Of a stretch of 64,000 nt of DNA, positions 1 through 8,564 are shown one piece after another. The position numbers and the translations under genes were made by a program. This DNA is from Anabaena catenula FACHB-362 (GTDB taxonomy: Bacteria; Cyanobacteriota; Cyanobacteriia; Cyanobacteriales; Nostocaceae): contig NZ_JACJTQ010000023.1 of NCBI RefSeq assembly GCF_014698735.1, forward strand, positions 1-64,000, in the 5' to 3' direction. Positions within the stretch are counted from its first letter, which is position 1, and each line of letters starts with the position of its first letter. The notes beneath the pieces are model-generated. The model was not told the DNA's origin. It saw only the letters and a program-made list of their open reading frames with translations, and made no database searches.

Positions 1-133
1 CCAATCCAAAATCTTCATGCCCGTACCTACCACCGCCCAATCTAGCACAGCGTTCCCCTGTTGCGTCAACAAGAGCGATCGCTTGACAATCAAGACAGTC
101 GCTACAAATCAAGGCTTTTTCCAATTTGGACAA
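1..133 (-). CDS. Possible 5' end of an unrecognised gene, cut by the window edge
   Basis: A minus-strand frame is open from a TTG codon at 133 to the window edge. It would encode about 44 residues beginning SKLEKALICSDC and continuing with a glycine-rich RLGGGRYGHEDFG stretch, and contains a CxDCxDC-like cluster suggestive of metal binding. No ribosome binding site is visible. Two other frames (plus 2-154, minus 108-1) are also open, so the assignment rests only on how natural the peptide reads. I do not recognise the family. Confidence 0.25.
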   Translation of the reverse strand, partial: MSKLEKALICSDCLDCQAIALVDATGERCARLGGGRYGHEDFGL

Positions 134-179
134 GGTATTGTAGTCAACAATTAATAAGACTAATTACCAATTACCTAAA

Positions 180-371
180 TTAGTAAATACCTTCCTCTCT
201 ATTCTGGGTTTCATCATGTTTGGCAATTACCCAAATTGCATGAATACTACCAGGAAGCCAACCCAGAAGGGTAAGCAAGATGTTAAGGAACAAAGTTGAA
301 CCAACTCCAACGGTGAGAAAAACTCCTAATGGAGGTAAGAAAAAACCAAGCAGCAAACGAATTATTTTCAT
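180..371 (-). CDS. YqaE/Pmp3 family small membrane protein
   Basis: A 63-residue protein with two predicted membrane helices (about residues 4-24 and 28-50) joined by a short turn. The PPLGVF stretch near residue 13 and the NILLTLLGWLPGSIHA block are the hallmarks of the YqaE/UPF0057/Pmp3 proteolipid family, which in plants and yeast is linked to salt and cold stress and membrane potential. The charged tail (about residues 51-63) would be cytosolic. It is full length for the family. Start is the only ATG. It stands alone, followed by a similarly oriented membrane protein gene upstream at 463-852. Family is clear; role in this cell is inference. Confidence 0.9.
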   Translation of the reverse strand: MKIIRLLLGFFLPPLGVFLTVGVGSTLFLNILLTLLGWLPGSIHAIWVIAKHDETQNREEGIY

Positions 372-462
372 GGTGTTTTGCGAATTTTTGAACTTTGCAT
401 TGACAGCAAATGTCAGGAGTTTTTAACCCGCGTAGGCAGGGTTTTGGAGTGAAAGATGTGAA

Positions 463-852
463 TTAAGAGGATATTCTGGGGTTAGTAGGAGTACTTTGTA
501 ATTCAGGATTTCTTTCAGCAAAGTATTTACTGATGAAGGTGTTAGCCAAAGATAGGACTACTGGCCCGAGAATAAAAGCAATAATTCCGTGAACACTAAA
601 GCCAGGAACTAAAATTGATGCTAACCAAAAGCAGATTCCGTTGACTATTAGGGAAAATCCACCTAATGTTAAGAATGTCAATGGTAAAGATAGTGTGGAA
701 ATGATTGGTTTGACTGAACCGTTAATCAAACCGATAGCTAAACCTGCAATTAAAGCTGAAGGAAAATTGGCAAGATTAACGCCTGGAACAATTAAATCAA
801 CAATTAGCAGGCTTAAGGCTGTAGCGAGTATAGTTAAAAATGTTCCCCACAT
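463..852 (-). CDS. Phage holin family 4 / YvlD-type membrane protein
   Basis: About 129 residues with four hydrophobic segments: residues ~3-20, 27-45, 52-75 and 82-105 counted from the ATG at 852. The SALIAGLAIGLINGSVKPII and LPLTFLTLGGFSLIVNGICF blocks match the PF04020 (phage_holin_4_2, YvlD-like) family of small bacterial inner-membrane proteins, whose function is unknown; the holin name is historical. An in-frame ATG lies 30 bases upstream at 882, but an AAAGG ribosome-binding motif lies just ahead of the ATG at 852, so I chose the latter. There is no phage context. Confidence 0.85.
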   Translation of the reverse strand: MWGTFLTILATALSLLIVDLIVPGVNLANFPSALIAGLAIGLINGSVKPIISTLSLPLTFLTLGGFSLIVNGICFWLASILVPGFSVHGIIAFILGPVVLSLANTFISKYFAERNPELQSTPTNPRISS

Positions 853-959
853 TGTTTTTACCTTTAAGTAACAGCAACACATATACTGTTCCTATCTTCT
901 AGTAAAATTTAGGTTTTAACCTCTAGTTTTAGGCTGAATTGGGTTATGTCGGAAGGAGG

Positions 960-1016
960 ATTTTTTAAACGCAGAGGAACGCGGAGGTTAACGCGGAGGA
1001 ACGCGGAGGGTTTTTT
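960..1016. repeat. Dispersed GCAGAGG/GCGGAGG-type repeat
   Basis: A short run of imperfect AACGCAGAGGAACGCGGAGG units. Related CACGCAGAGGCGCAGAG sequences occur at about 1388-1420 (other strand), 13237-13266, 50268-50300 and 62060-62100, always outside genes. This is a dispersed family common in filamentous cyanobacteria. Confidence 0.7.
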
Positions 1017-1018
1017 AG

Positions 1019-1345
1019 TTATTCAGGTTTATGGTAGAGGGAGGTTTTATATAAATGTTGTTCTTGATGTGTTTCTAATACGCAATCAGATAAGGGATAA
1101 CTTACGCAGGTAATGACATAACCAGCTTGGATTTCATGGGGACGGAGAAATTTTTGTTCACTTTGATCAATTTCACCGCTAATAAGTTTAGCTACACAAG
1201 CTGAACATTCTCCTTGTTTACAACCAGATGGTATGCGGATACCTGTCTCTTCTGCTATGTCGATTATATATTGATCATCTGGTACTTGAATTGTGCAATC
1301 TAATCCTAGTTTTTCGTTGATTAATCTGATTTGGTAAATATTCAT
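1019..1345 (-). CDS. Plant-type [2Fe-2S] ferredoxin
   Basis: An electron-carrier domain of about 108 residues from the ATG at 1345. The loop PSGCKQGECSAC supplies three cluster cysteines (C-x4-C-x2-C), and the fourth is in YVITCVSYP about 35 residues later, as in plant/cyanobacterial ferredoxins. The IQVPDDQYIIDIAEETGI block is the usual beta-sheet/helix before the cluster loop. A GTG at 1390 would add 15 residues, but it lies inside a dispersed CAGAGGCG-type repeat and the family normally starts with a short MxxYxVxL strand, so I prefer 1345. It differs from photosynthetic PetF and may serve a specialised redox partner; no partner gene is adjacent. Confidence 0.88.
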   Translation of the reverse strand: MNIYQIRLINEKLGLDCTIQVPDDQYIIDIAEETGIRIPSGCKQGECSACVAKLISGEIDQSEQKFLRPHEIQAGYVITCVSYPLSDCVLETHQEQHLYKTSLYHKPE

Positions 1346-1438
1346 ATCAATTTGGGATTTATTGTTAGGTAAAGATATGTTTTTTTTCACCCAGAGGCGT
1401 AGAGAGAGTTGATTTGCGCCTTTGTGTGAGGTTTGATT

Positions 1439-3598
1439 CTATTGTTTGACTGCTTTCATTGATAAACCTATACGTTTTAATTTTTCGTTAATTTCTAAAA
1501 CCTGGACTTTGACAACTTGTCCGACTTTGACTATTTTTTGAGGATCATCTACGAATCTATCTGCAAGTTGGGAAATATGTACTAGTCCATCTTGGTGTAC
1601 GCCGATATCAACAAATGCACCGAAGTTAGCGACGTTGGTAATTATTCCTTCTAGTTCCATTCCTATTTGTAAATCTTTAATTTCTTTGATTCCATCTTTG
1701 AATGTGGCATACTTAAATTCTGCACGGGGATCTCTTCCTGGTTTTTCTAGTTCGCTGAGGATGTCGCGCAGTGTTGGTTCTCCAATTGTGTCGGTGACGT
1801 ATTTTTTGATGTTGGTTTTTTTGAGTTTTTCGGCAATTTCTGTGACTTGATTTAATGGTAGTTGTAAATCTTTGGCTATGGATTCTACAAGTGAGTAACT
1901 TTCTGGATGTACTGCTGTATTGTCTAAGGGGTTTTCACTACCGCGAATTCTTAAGAAGCCTGCTGCTTGTTCAAAGGCTTTTGGTCCCAATTTGGCTACT
2001 TTTAATAGTTGGCGGCGATTTTTAAAGGCTCCATTTTGGTTGCGATAGGCGATAATATTGTTAGCTACTGTGGGGGTAATTCCGGAAACAAAGGTGAGAA
2101 GTTCTTTGGAAGCGGTGTTTAAATCTACGCCTACATAGTTAACGCAGCTTTCTACGGTTTCATCTAATTTCTTTTTCAGCAATTTTTGGTCAACATCATG
2201 TTGATATTGTCCGACTCCTATGGATTTGGGATCGATTTTTACTAATTCGGCTAAGGGATCTTGTAATCTTCTGCCGATGCTAATTGCACCGCGTACGGTA
2301 ATATCTAAATCAGGAAACTCTTCTAGTGCGACTTTGCTGGCAGAATATATAGATGCACCTGATTCATTTACCATGACTTTAACGGGTTTGCGTTCGCAGT
2401 TTGCTAATACTTCTACTACAAATTCGTCGGTTTCACGGGAAGCTGTTCCGTTTCCAATAGCAATTAATTCAATTTGGTATTTTTCAATTAAGTTCTTGAT
2501 GGTTTGTGCGGCTTTTTTGCGTTGTTCGACAGCTTGGTGGGGAAACACTGCTTGATATTCTAAAAATTTGCCTGTTTGTTCTAGTACTGCTACTTTACAC
2601 CCTGTTCTAAAACCTGGATCTATGGCTAAAGTTGGTTTCATTCCTGCTGGTGCTGATAACAGCAATTCCCGTAAATTCGCTTCAAAGGTTTTGATAGATT
2701 CAATATCAGAGTAGGTTTTTTTCTCAGAAATTACTTCCCCAATCAGAGAATTTTTCATCAATCGGTTAAATGCATCTTTCAACATTGCTTGATAAAAATC
2801 CCGAACTGCGCGAACTTTGGTTTTAATTTCTTGTAATTCTAAATAATTAAGTACGAAATCTTCATCAAAAGCAATTTCAAAGTTTAATATTTTCTCGGTT
2901 TCTCCCCGACACAAGGCCAGCATATTATGAGGGGCTATATTTTTAACTTTGATTTGATAGTTGCGGTACATTTCAAATTTGGTTGTACCTTCTGGATGTT
3001 CATCTTTGATGCGGGAAATAAACAAACCAGATTCTAAAAGATAAACCCGTAAATAGGCGCGTAATTCTGCTTTTTCTGCTACTTCTTCCGCTAAAATGTC
3101 TGATGCACCTTTTAAAGCTTCTTCTGCGGTTTTTACGCCTTTTTCTTCAGAAATATATTTCTCTGCTTCTGCTTCTAGGGAAACTGTGACACCATTTTTG
3201 ACATTTAATGATTTAATAAAAGCTGCTAGGGGTTCGAGTCCTTTCTCTCTAGCGATAGTGGCGCGGGTGCGACGTTTGGGTTTATATGGTAGGTATAAAT
3301 CCTCAAGTTCTGTTTTTTGTAAGCAGGAGGTAATTTTGGCTTTTAATTCATCGCTGAGTTTACCTTGTTCTGCGATCGCATTCAAAATCACTTTCTTTCT
3401 TTCTTCTAATTCTGTTAAGTATGTATACCTATCAGATAAATCCCGCAATTGCACCTCATTCATCTCATTGGTGCGTTCTTTGCGATAACGTGCAATAAAG
3501 GGAATTGTCGCACCTTCGGCCAAAAGTTCCAGCGCGTTTTGCACCTGATGAGGTTGAAGTTGGAGTTCAGTTGCTAGTAGTTGAGGAATGTTCAGCAT
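1439..3598 (-). CDS. tex: Tex-family RNA-binding transcription accessory protein
   Basis: 719 residues, typical for Tex. Recognisable parts in order: N-terminal Tex domain with the IPFIARYRKERTNEMNE motif (~residues 33-50); the degenerate RNase-H-like YqgF domain (LAIDPGFRTGCKVAVLE, ~325-341); helix-hairpin-helix segment (VGVDLNTASKELLTFVSGI, ~495-513); and a C-terminal S1 RNA-binding domain (GMELEGIITNVANFGAFVDI, ~645-664). Tex binds nucleic acid and affects transcription and stress or toxin expression in other bacteria. The start ATG is the only one in the right place. It is a single-gene unit with a 93-bp gap to the ferredoxin gene downstream. Confidence 0.95.
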   Translation of the reverse strand: MLNIPQLLATELQLQPHQVQNALELLAEGATIPFIARYRKERTNEMNEVQLRDLSDRYTYLTELEERKKVILNAIAEQGKLSDELKAKITSCLQKTELEDLYLPYKPKRRTRATIAREKGLEPLAAFIKSLNVKNGVTVSLEAEAEKYISEEKGVKTAEEALKGASDILAEEVAEKAELRAYLRVYLLESGLFISRIKDEHPEGTTKFEMYRNYQIKVKNIAPHNMLALCRGETEKILNFEIAFDEDFVLNYLELQEIKTKVRAVRDFYQAMLKDAFNRLMKNSLIGEVISEKKTYSDIESIKTFEANLRELLLSAPAGMKPTLAIDPGFRTGCKVAVLEQTGKFLEYQAVFPHQAVEQRKKAAQTIKNLIEKYQIELIAIGNGTASRETDEFVVEVLANCERKPVKVMVNESGASIYSASKVALEEFPDLDITVRGAISIGRRLQDPLAELVKIDPKSIGVGQYQHDVDQKLLKKKLDETVESCVNYVGVDLNTASKELLTFVSGITPTVANNIIAYRNQNGAFKNRRQLLKVAKLGPKAFEQAAGFLRIRGSENPLDNTAVHPESYSLVESIAKDLQLPLNQVTEIAEKLKKTNIKKYVTDTIGEPTLRDILSELEKPGRDPRAEFKYATFKDGIKEIKDLQIGMELEGIITNVANFGAFVDIGVHQDGLVHISQLADRFVDDPQKIVKVGQVVKVQVLEINEKLKRIGLSMKAVKQ

Positions 3599-4066
3599 TG
3601 GGTGTTTACGTTGAAAATGCTACTTTGGTAATATGTTAGGTGTTTTAAGCAAAATGGCGTAATTAAACTTAAGATATACGTAACGCCCAACCTTTTTCCT
3701 ACTACAGAAAAGGAGAAGTTTAGGTAAAAGTCTTATGTTTAAATAATACCATCTACTTACAGCAGATTGCAGATCAATGAGGTACAGAATCTAGATTGAA
3801 ACCTATACACATTCGCCTGTTTTACTTCTGACTCCTGAACCGAAGGTCTGCGAAGCGTCTCCTGACTCCTGACTCCTGCTGTACTAGCACTACGATTGTT
3901 AAGCTAATCTACCAGATAGTTACAATATCTGAGATTCTTCACATCATAACTTTAAAAAAATATTGTAAAAGCAACTTACTTACGTGTATGATAAATAGTT
4001 GTTCTCAAATATGGGTTGACTTCGCCGCTGTTCAACCTATAGTCTGTTAGTTCAGGATTTAGTAAA
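3599..4066. other. Intergenic region with divergent promoters and repeat module A
   Basis: A 468-bp gap between the divergently oriented tex and a small membrane-protein gene. I see no ORF in it. It holds the repeat module described at 3757-3885. The remainder (3886-4066) is AT-rich and probably carries the promoter of the downstream gene. Confidence 0.6.
3757..3885 (-). repeat. STRR array (CAGGAGT) joined to conserved ~70-bp module, copy A
   Basis: Reading the minus strand, CAGGAGT-type heptamers (plus-strand ACTCCTG) lead into a segment starting AGTAAAACAGGCGAATGTGT and ending CTGCAATCTGCTGTAA. The same segment, differing at only about five positions over ~80 bases, follows a longer CAGGAGT array at 54788-54952 on the plus strand. 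In this copy the heptamer array is interrupted by CGAAGGTCTGCGAAGCGTCT, itself a dispersed repeat. Confidence 0.85.
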
Positions 4067-4273
4067 ATGCCTTTATTTTTTCTGATTCCACTATTTACTG
4101 CTTTAATAACTGGCTATTGTTGTCAAAAAAGTACGGATGAAATTGCATACATAGCGCGTGTATTTACCGCTATTAGTTTCATTTTGAGTTTAGTTTTAGC
4201 ACCTTGGCAGATTCAATTCCTATTGTTGATAATTATCCTCATTGGTAGTGATAAACTTTTGCGGACAAATTAA
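4067..4273 (+). CDS. Small two-helix membrane protein, unknown function
   Basis: A 68-residue protein that is almost entirely hydrophobic, with helices at about residues 2-18 and 31-61 separated by a short polar stretch containing CCQKSTDE. It begins at an ATG and ends with a charged SDKLLRTN tail. I do not recognise a named family; short proteins of this style are common in cyanobacteria. It converges on the ClC gene with only 20 bases between the stops. The clean membrane-protein composition supports a real gene. Confidence 0.6.
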   Translation: MPLFFLIPLFTALITGYCCQKSTDEIAYIARVFTAISFILSLVLAPWQIQFLLLIIILIGSDKLLRTN

Positions 4274-4293
4274 AACAATCAGCTGTGAAAATA

Positions 4294-6927
4294 TTAGGAA
4301 TTAATTGCCCCTCTTACCAAAATGACTGTACTTTCGACACCAGAAGCGATAGTTTCGGGAATATTACCTTGAATTGCTTGTTGTAATAAGCCCTCACGAG
4401 AAGCACCTAAAACCACAACATCATAACCTTCCGTTTTGACAACATTAATTACCTCTTCGGCAACAGCATCTGCTTGTACTGATGTAGCGGTAACTGTACT
4501 GTGTAAATTGCGGTGACGCATGAGTTGACGAGTAGATGCTTCTAAAACTGTCAGATCAGGCTGCAATTCTGAGGGTTTATCTGAAGGTTTAAATACCTGC
4601 ATGAGACGAATTTCAGTATCATGACCTAATGTTACTAAAGCAGGTAATAGTTTAATAGCTGACTTGGAATTGGGGCCTCCAGCCATTGGTACTAGCCAGC
4701 GGTTGAAGTGGGAAGAGTCAGAAATATTACCTAACTTGACCAAGATAACATCACAGGTAGCTTGACGAATTATACTGTCTACAACCGTGCCAAAAATCCG
4801 CCCAGGGGTAGAAGTGTTACCTTTCCAACCCATAAAAATCAAATCAATGTGTCGTTCCTTAACTGTCTCTAAAATGGCTTGGGCGACATCATGGGCGACT
4901 CGAATTTGCGTATGGATGGGAATTTGCCATTTTTTCCCTAAAACTTCCGCTTGTCTGAGTAAACGGCGACTTTTTGTAGTCTTAACTTGTGTTTCGGCTG
5001 GGGAACTATGACGGGAGATGAGGATGATTTGTAAACACTCTATTTCATAATAGCGATCGCGGGCAATAGTGGCTGCCATTTGTAACAGAGTCTCTGCTGT
5101 GTCTGGGTTAGCGAGAGTGACTAATAATCTGCCTCTGCCAATATTAGGCGATCGCGTCTGGTAAACTACATAAGAAGGTTCTGGTTGTGGTCCACTAACT
5201 CCATTTTCACAATTAATATGATCTGCTTCCGCCCGAATAATGTCTGCACGGGTAATAATTCCAATCAGTTTTTGCCCTTCCACCACTGGTAAACGACTGA
5301 TTTGATAACGATCTAATAAATACAAAACATCACCCAGTGTTTGCTTGGGAGTGACTGTGACCGGTTGGGGTGTCATCATTTCCCTTAAAGGAGTATCCCG
5401 ACTCTTCGGTATTTTCTGTAAATCTGTTTGCGTAACAATTCCTACTAATTTACAGTTTTCCACCACCGGAAAACCACGATGGTGAGAACGGGAAAATGCT
5501 TGAATAACTTCATCAAAAGCCATCTCTATATCCAGAGTTTCCACCCGTTGCTGCATCACATCTTGGGCTGTTAACTGAGTTAATATTCCTACTCTGGGTG
5601 CATCTTTTTGAATGTTGATGCCATTTAATTGTAAAAGTTTGTCATACAGCGAACCAGGTACTACGTTATCAGCCACTAGATAGGATGTCACACAGACAAT
5701 CATTAACGGTAACACCAGATTGAAATCTGTCGTCATTTCAAACACAATCACAATCGCCGTAATGGGGACTTTGGAAACAGCGCTAAAAAATCCTCCCATT
5801 CCCGCTAAAGCATAGGTAGTCGGAGAACCTAACCCCCAAAGTTGAAACTCACACACCCCAACAATGTGTCCTAAACAAGAACCCAAAATTAGACTCGGTG
5901 CAAATAAACCCCCAGGTGCGCCAGAACCAAAAGCAATTAAAGTTAAGATAAACTGAGCGATAAAAGTAATGGCTGCAAAAGGAGCATTAGCATCACTTGT
6001 AATCAAATACTCCCGTAAACCAGCATTATCTCGATAAGATTCCGGAAGTAAAGCCACAATCACACCAGAAACCAAGCCAGCTAAAGCCACCCGTAGCGGT
6101 AAGCTAATGTGCAATCGACGGTAAGCTTTAATACTAAAAATCAGTCCCCGATTAAATAACCCCGCCAGCAACCCCACTAAAACACCCAATAGCAAGAAAA
6201 TCGGAATTTCTAGCACAGAGAAACTGCTAGAATAATTCATTAATTGCAGATTCAGTTGTAGACTCCCACCACCTAACCACCGGGAAACTACCCCACCAAT
6301 AAAAGAGGCGATAATCGCAGTTCCTAAAGTCAGTCCTGATAAATCTTGTAGTAACTCTTCAATAATAAACAACACCCCCGCTAAAGGTGCATTGAAAGCA
6401 GCTGATAAACCCGCACCAGCACCCGCCGCAATCATTTGTCGTCGGTGTTCTGGGGAAGTAGGAACCCAACGACTCATTCCCGCTGCTAACCCTGCACCGA
6501 CGTGGACTGTGGGGCCTTGTCTTCCCAAGGTAATTCCCGAACCCAAAGCAATAATCGCGCTGAGTAGCTTCACAAATGCCACCCGCCAGGATAACTTAAT
6601 TGGGATATTGGCGAGACTGGCTTTGACTTGGGGAATACCACTACCCGCTGCTTCTGGTGCTAACCTTTGCACCAACCAACCAGCCAAAAACCCAAAACTC
6701 ATCCCAATTAAAGGTAAAGTCAGCCAAGCTGGTAAAACGTGGGTACTATGAACTCGCCATGTTCCTAACCATCCTGAACCCACTTTCAGTAATACCGCCG
6801 ATAAAGCTGCGACAAGACCAATAATACAAGCTTCGGCGTTGGCGTAGCCCATAGAAGATATCGCTAAACCTCTTCTAGGCTGCCAAAAATGGCGAAAGCG
6901 TTGAGTCAGCATTGGTAGCGAAATCAT
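4294..6927 (-). CDS. ClC chloride channel/transporter with CBS pair and universal-stress domain
   Basis: 877 residues. ClC membrane core ~30-430 with GSGIPQVK (~96-103), GAPGGLFAPSL and the IIEELL helix after FNAPLAGVLF; two CBS domains ~450-575 (AQDVMQQRVETL; REMMTPQPVTVTPKQTLGD); then a long UspA-like region ~610-877 (RLLVTLANPD; DLIFMGWKGN; CDVILVKLG; VVVLGASREGLL). It should move chloride (or nitrate) across a membrane, gated by nucleotide binding at the CBS/USP tail. Oddity: the usual gating glutamate in GREGP is glutamine here (GRQGP, Q137), which in known ClCs abolishes the proton-gated step. The ClC-CBS-USP fusion is known in cyanobacteria. Confidence 0.93.
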   Translation of the reverse strand: MISLPMLTQRFRHFWQPRRGLAISSMGYANAEACIIGLVAALSAVLLKVGSGWLGTWRVHSTHVLPAWLTLPLIGMSFGFLAGWLVQRLAPEAAGSGIPQVKASLANIPIKLSWRVAFVKLLSAIIALGSGITLGRQGPTVHVGAGLAAGMSRWVPTSPEHRRQMIAAGAGAGLSAAFNAPLAGVLFIIEELLQDLSGLTLGTAIIASFIGGVVSRWLGGGSLQLNLQLMNYSSSFSVLEIPIFLLLGVLVGLLAGLFNRGLIFSIKAYRRLHISLPLRVALAGLVSGVIVALLPESYRDNAGLREYLITSDANAPFAAITFIAQFILTLIAFGSGAPGGLFAPSLILGSCLGHIVGVCEFQLWGLGSPTTYALAGMGGFFSAVSKVPITAIVIVFEMTTDFNLVLPLMIVCVTSYLVADNVVPGSLYDKLLQLNGINIQKDAPRVGILTQLTAQDVMQQRVETLDIEMAFDEVIQAFSRSHHRGFPVVENCKLVGIVTQTDLQKIPKSRDTPLREMMTPQPVTVTPKQTLGDVLYLLDRYQISRLPVVEGQKLIGIITRADIIRAEADHINCENGVSGPQPEPSYVVYQTRSPNIGRGRLLVTLANPDTAETLLQMAATIARDRYYEIECLQIILISRHSSPAETQVKTTKSRRLLRQAEVLGKKWQIPIHTQIRVAHDVAQAILETVKERHIDLIFMGWKGNTSTPGRIFGTVVDSIIRQATCDVILVKLGNISDSSHFNRWLVPMAGGPNSKSAIKLLPALVTLGHDTEIRLMQVFKPSDKPSELQPDLTVLEASTRQLMRHRNLHSTVTATSVQADAVAEEVINVVKTEGYDVVVLGASREGLLQQAIQGNIPETIASGVESTVILVRGAINS

Positions 6928-6952
6928 AAATTTAAAATTTAAATTTGAAGTT

Positions 6953-7641
6953 TTAATTATATAAAGATTGAGGATGATTTTTTAAGTAATCTTTTAACCA
7001 GTTATGGCTTTGTGTAAGTAAATTATTTGGATTCAAATTCCATAAAATCAAACTACCTTTGTTAGTTCCAGTCACAAGGGTTTGACTATCTGGACTGAAA
7101 CTGATAGCTGTTACTTCATCATCAACATTGAAAGTCAAGATTAGTGTACCATCGTTTTTCCAGAGATTAATTTTGCCGTCTCTGCTGCTAGATGCCAGCA
7201 TTCTACCATCAAAATTAAAACTAACACTTGTTACTTCACTGTTATGTCCAGATAAAGTCGTGCTTTTCCCGTCGCTTTTCCTAATTTTGACTTTGCCATC
7301 TCTGCTGCTAGAAGCAAAGATTTGACTATCTGGACTAAAACTAACACTTGTTACTTGGCTGTTTTGTCTAGGTAAAGTCTTGATGATTTTACCATCATTT
7401 TGCCAAAGTTTAATTGTCCCATCACTACTACCAGAAACTAAAGTTTTAGCATCTGAACTAAAACTGATACTGGTTATTTCACTTTGAGGATCAATAATAT
7501 TAGTCATCAAAGTTTTTATTAACGTACCATCTAATCTATATTGTTTAATATAACTATTATTACTATCTAATAAAAAAGGTTGTACTTCTTCAACTGCGAT
7601 CGCTATACTAATTCCCGTATTACTTTCATTATTGGGATTAA
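6953..7641 (-). pseudogene. WD40-repeat protein, 5'-truncated by insertion sequence
   Basis: The minus strand encodes four to five WD40 blades (SVSFSPDSQ, FASSSRDGKVKIR, LASSSRDGKINLWKNDG) ending at 6953. An internal TTG/ATG near 7510 could be called as a start, but the frame stays open and WD40-like further upstream (KQYRLDGTLIKTL) until 7641, where the terminal repeat of an insertion sequence introduces a stop. So the 5' part of the gene is missing. In related cyanobacterial proteins such repeats form beta-propeller scaffolds behind an N-terminal signalling or AAA domain. A short product from 7507 might still be made, but its propeller would be incomplete. Confidence 0.82.
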
Positions 7642-8331
7642 CTCACATCTTGCACCTACCGAATAAACCCGTAGAAAAAAAATAATAAATACAAAAATAT
7701 GACAGTGAATAATGAAGTAATTTAATGATACTGATTGTTCTATATATAACAGCATATAAGTAAGTTTACGTAAAAAGCCAAAAAAACTAGATTCAGGGAC
7801 TTCATTCCTGGATGAAGACAGCGCAAATATTGTGTCCTGACTTGTCGGTTCGTTAAATATAGAATAAGGGAAAAATGTAGGGTTTTGCGGTTATTAAGCT
7901 CAAAATATGAGAAAAAGGTGGCTTGGTATTATCTCAACCGTGACGGCTCTCTAGAAAAACGCTTTGTTCTATCCACCAGACCTCTCAAAGCCAGCACTAT
8001 TAAATGGTGGGGTAAACGACGGTGGCAAATAGAAGGATGGTTTAAAACTGCAAAGCACCGTTTCGGTTGACACCGTTTTGGTCAAAGTACAATCCTGGGA
8101 ATGTATCGCTGGCTCATTCTTTCTTTAATTGCTTATCTTCTAGCTCACTGGAGTTATTTGCTCCCCTCAGTTACCATTACCACCTGATTGGGGGAAAGCT
8201 GCACAAACTGCGCTGGAATCACTTTTTCCCAAAATAGTTGTGTCTCTTATTTTACTTGAAATTGAGCGATTAATTCCTCTCGCACGTAGTTGTGGTTTTG
8301 ACATCTCTATTTCCAGGTGCAAGATGTGAGT
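7641..8331 (+). mobile_element. Degenerate insertion sequence with 17-bp terminal inverted repeats
   Basis: The left end 7641-7657 reads ACTCACATCTTGCACCT and the right end 8315-8331 is its exact reverse complement. Between them (691 bp total) lies only the C-terminal part of a transposase, in two frames, so the element is internally deleted and immobile by itself. A possible 3-bp target duplication TAA flanks the inner 16-bp version of the ends (7639-7641 and 8331-8333). The transposase stop codon lies within the right terminal repeat. 7658-7884 holds no readable coding sequence. Confidence 0.85.
7885..8329 (+). pseudogene. Transposase remnant (DDE/IS4-type C-terminus), frameshifted
   Basis: The first frame gives WWGKRRWQIEGWFKTAKHRFG, the conserved Y/W-rich C-terminal region with its E residue typical of IS4-like DDE transposases. 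It then has an in-frame TGA (~8068), resumes with HRFGQSTILGMYRWLILSL, and after ~8180 continues in another frame (PDWGKAAQTALESLFPK ... ARSCGFDISISRCKM) to a TGA at 8327-8329. The N-terminal catalytic part is absent. At least one nonsense and one frameshift change are visible, so it is dead. Confidence 0.85.
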
Positions 8332-8484
8332 AAACATATTATTAATCAAGAGCTTGTTAGGGTAGAGCAAAAAACTATTCCCCTGAAAAGATTGGAGGGG
8401 ATGGGATTAATTAAACAGGAAGGTAATTATGTAAAAATCAGATGTGAATTATATCAGATGTATTTTAGCGATCGCTTGAATTGA
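8332..8484 (+). pseudogene. C-terminal fragment of an AAA-like (AAA_35-type) protein
   Basis: Directly after the right IS end the plus strand reads 50 codons containing LKRLEGMGLIKQEGNYV and CELYQMYFSDRL before a TGA. That is the characteristic end of the cyanobacterial AAA-like (PF14516-type) signalling ATPase domain, often joined to WD40 repeats. There is no start codon or upstream part on the other side of the insertion sequence; instead a WD40 fragment runs the other way. This indicates a rearrangement rather than simple insertion. Confidence 0.65.
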
Positions 8485-8500
8485 GTTATAAAGCAAGAGA

Positions 8501-8560
8501 TCAAGGAGTCAGGAGTCAGGATTTCCCCATTCCCCATTCCCCATTCCCCATTCCCTATTC
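8501..8560. repeat. Tandem heptamers: CAGGAGT x2 then CCCCATT array
   Basis: Two GGAGTCA units are followed by about five CCCCATT/CCCTATT heptamers, directly downstream of pmbA (minus strand). Both are STRR-type heptanucleotide arrays. Confidence 0.8.
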
Positions 8561-8564
8561 CCTA

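Noticed and set aside
1-154. Plus-strand open frame 2-154 as the 3' end of a gene
   Set aside because: The peptide has no family features, and the minus-strand frame reads more like protein; neither is certain.
463-852. Holin suggesting a prophage
   Set aside because: The family name is misleading; this YvlD-like protein is widespread and there are no phage genes nearby.
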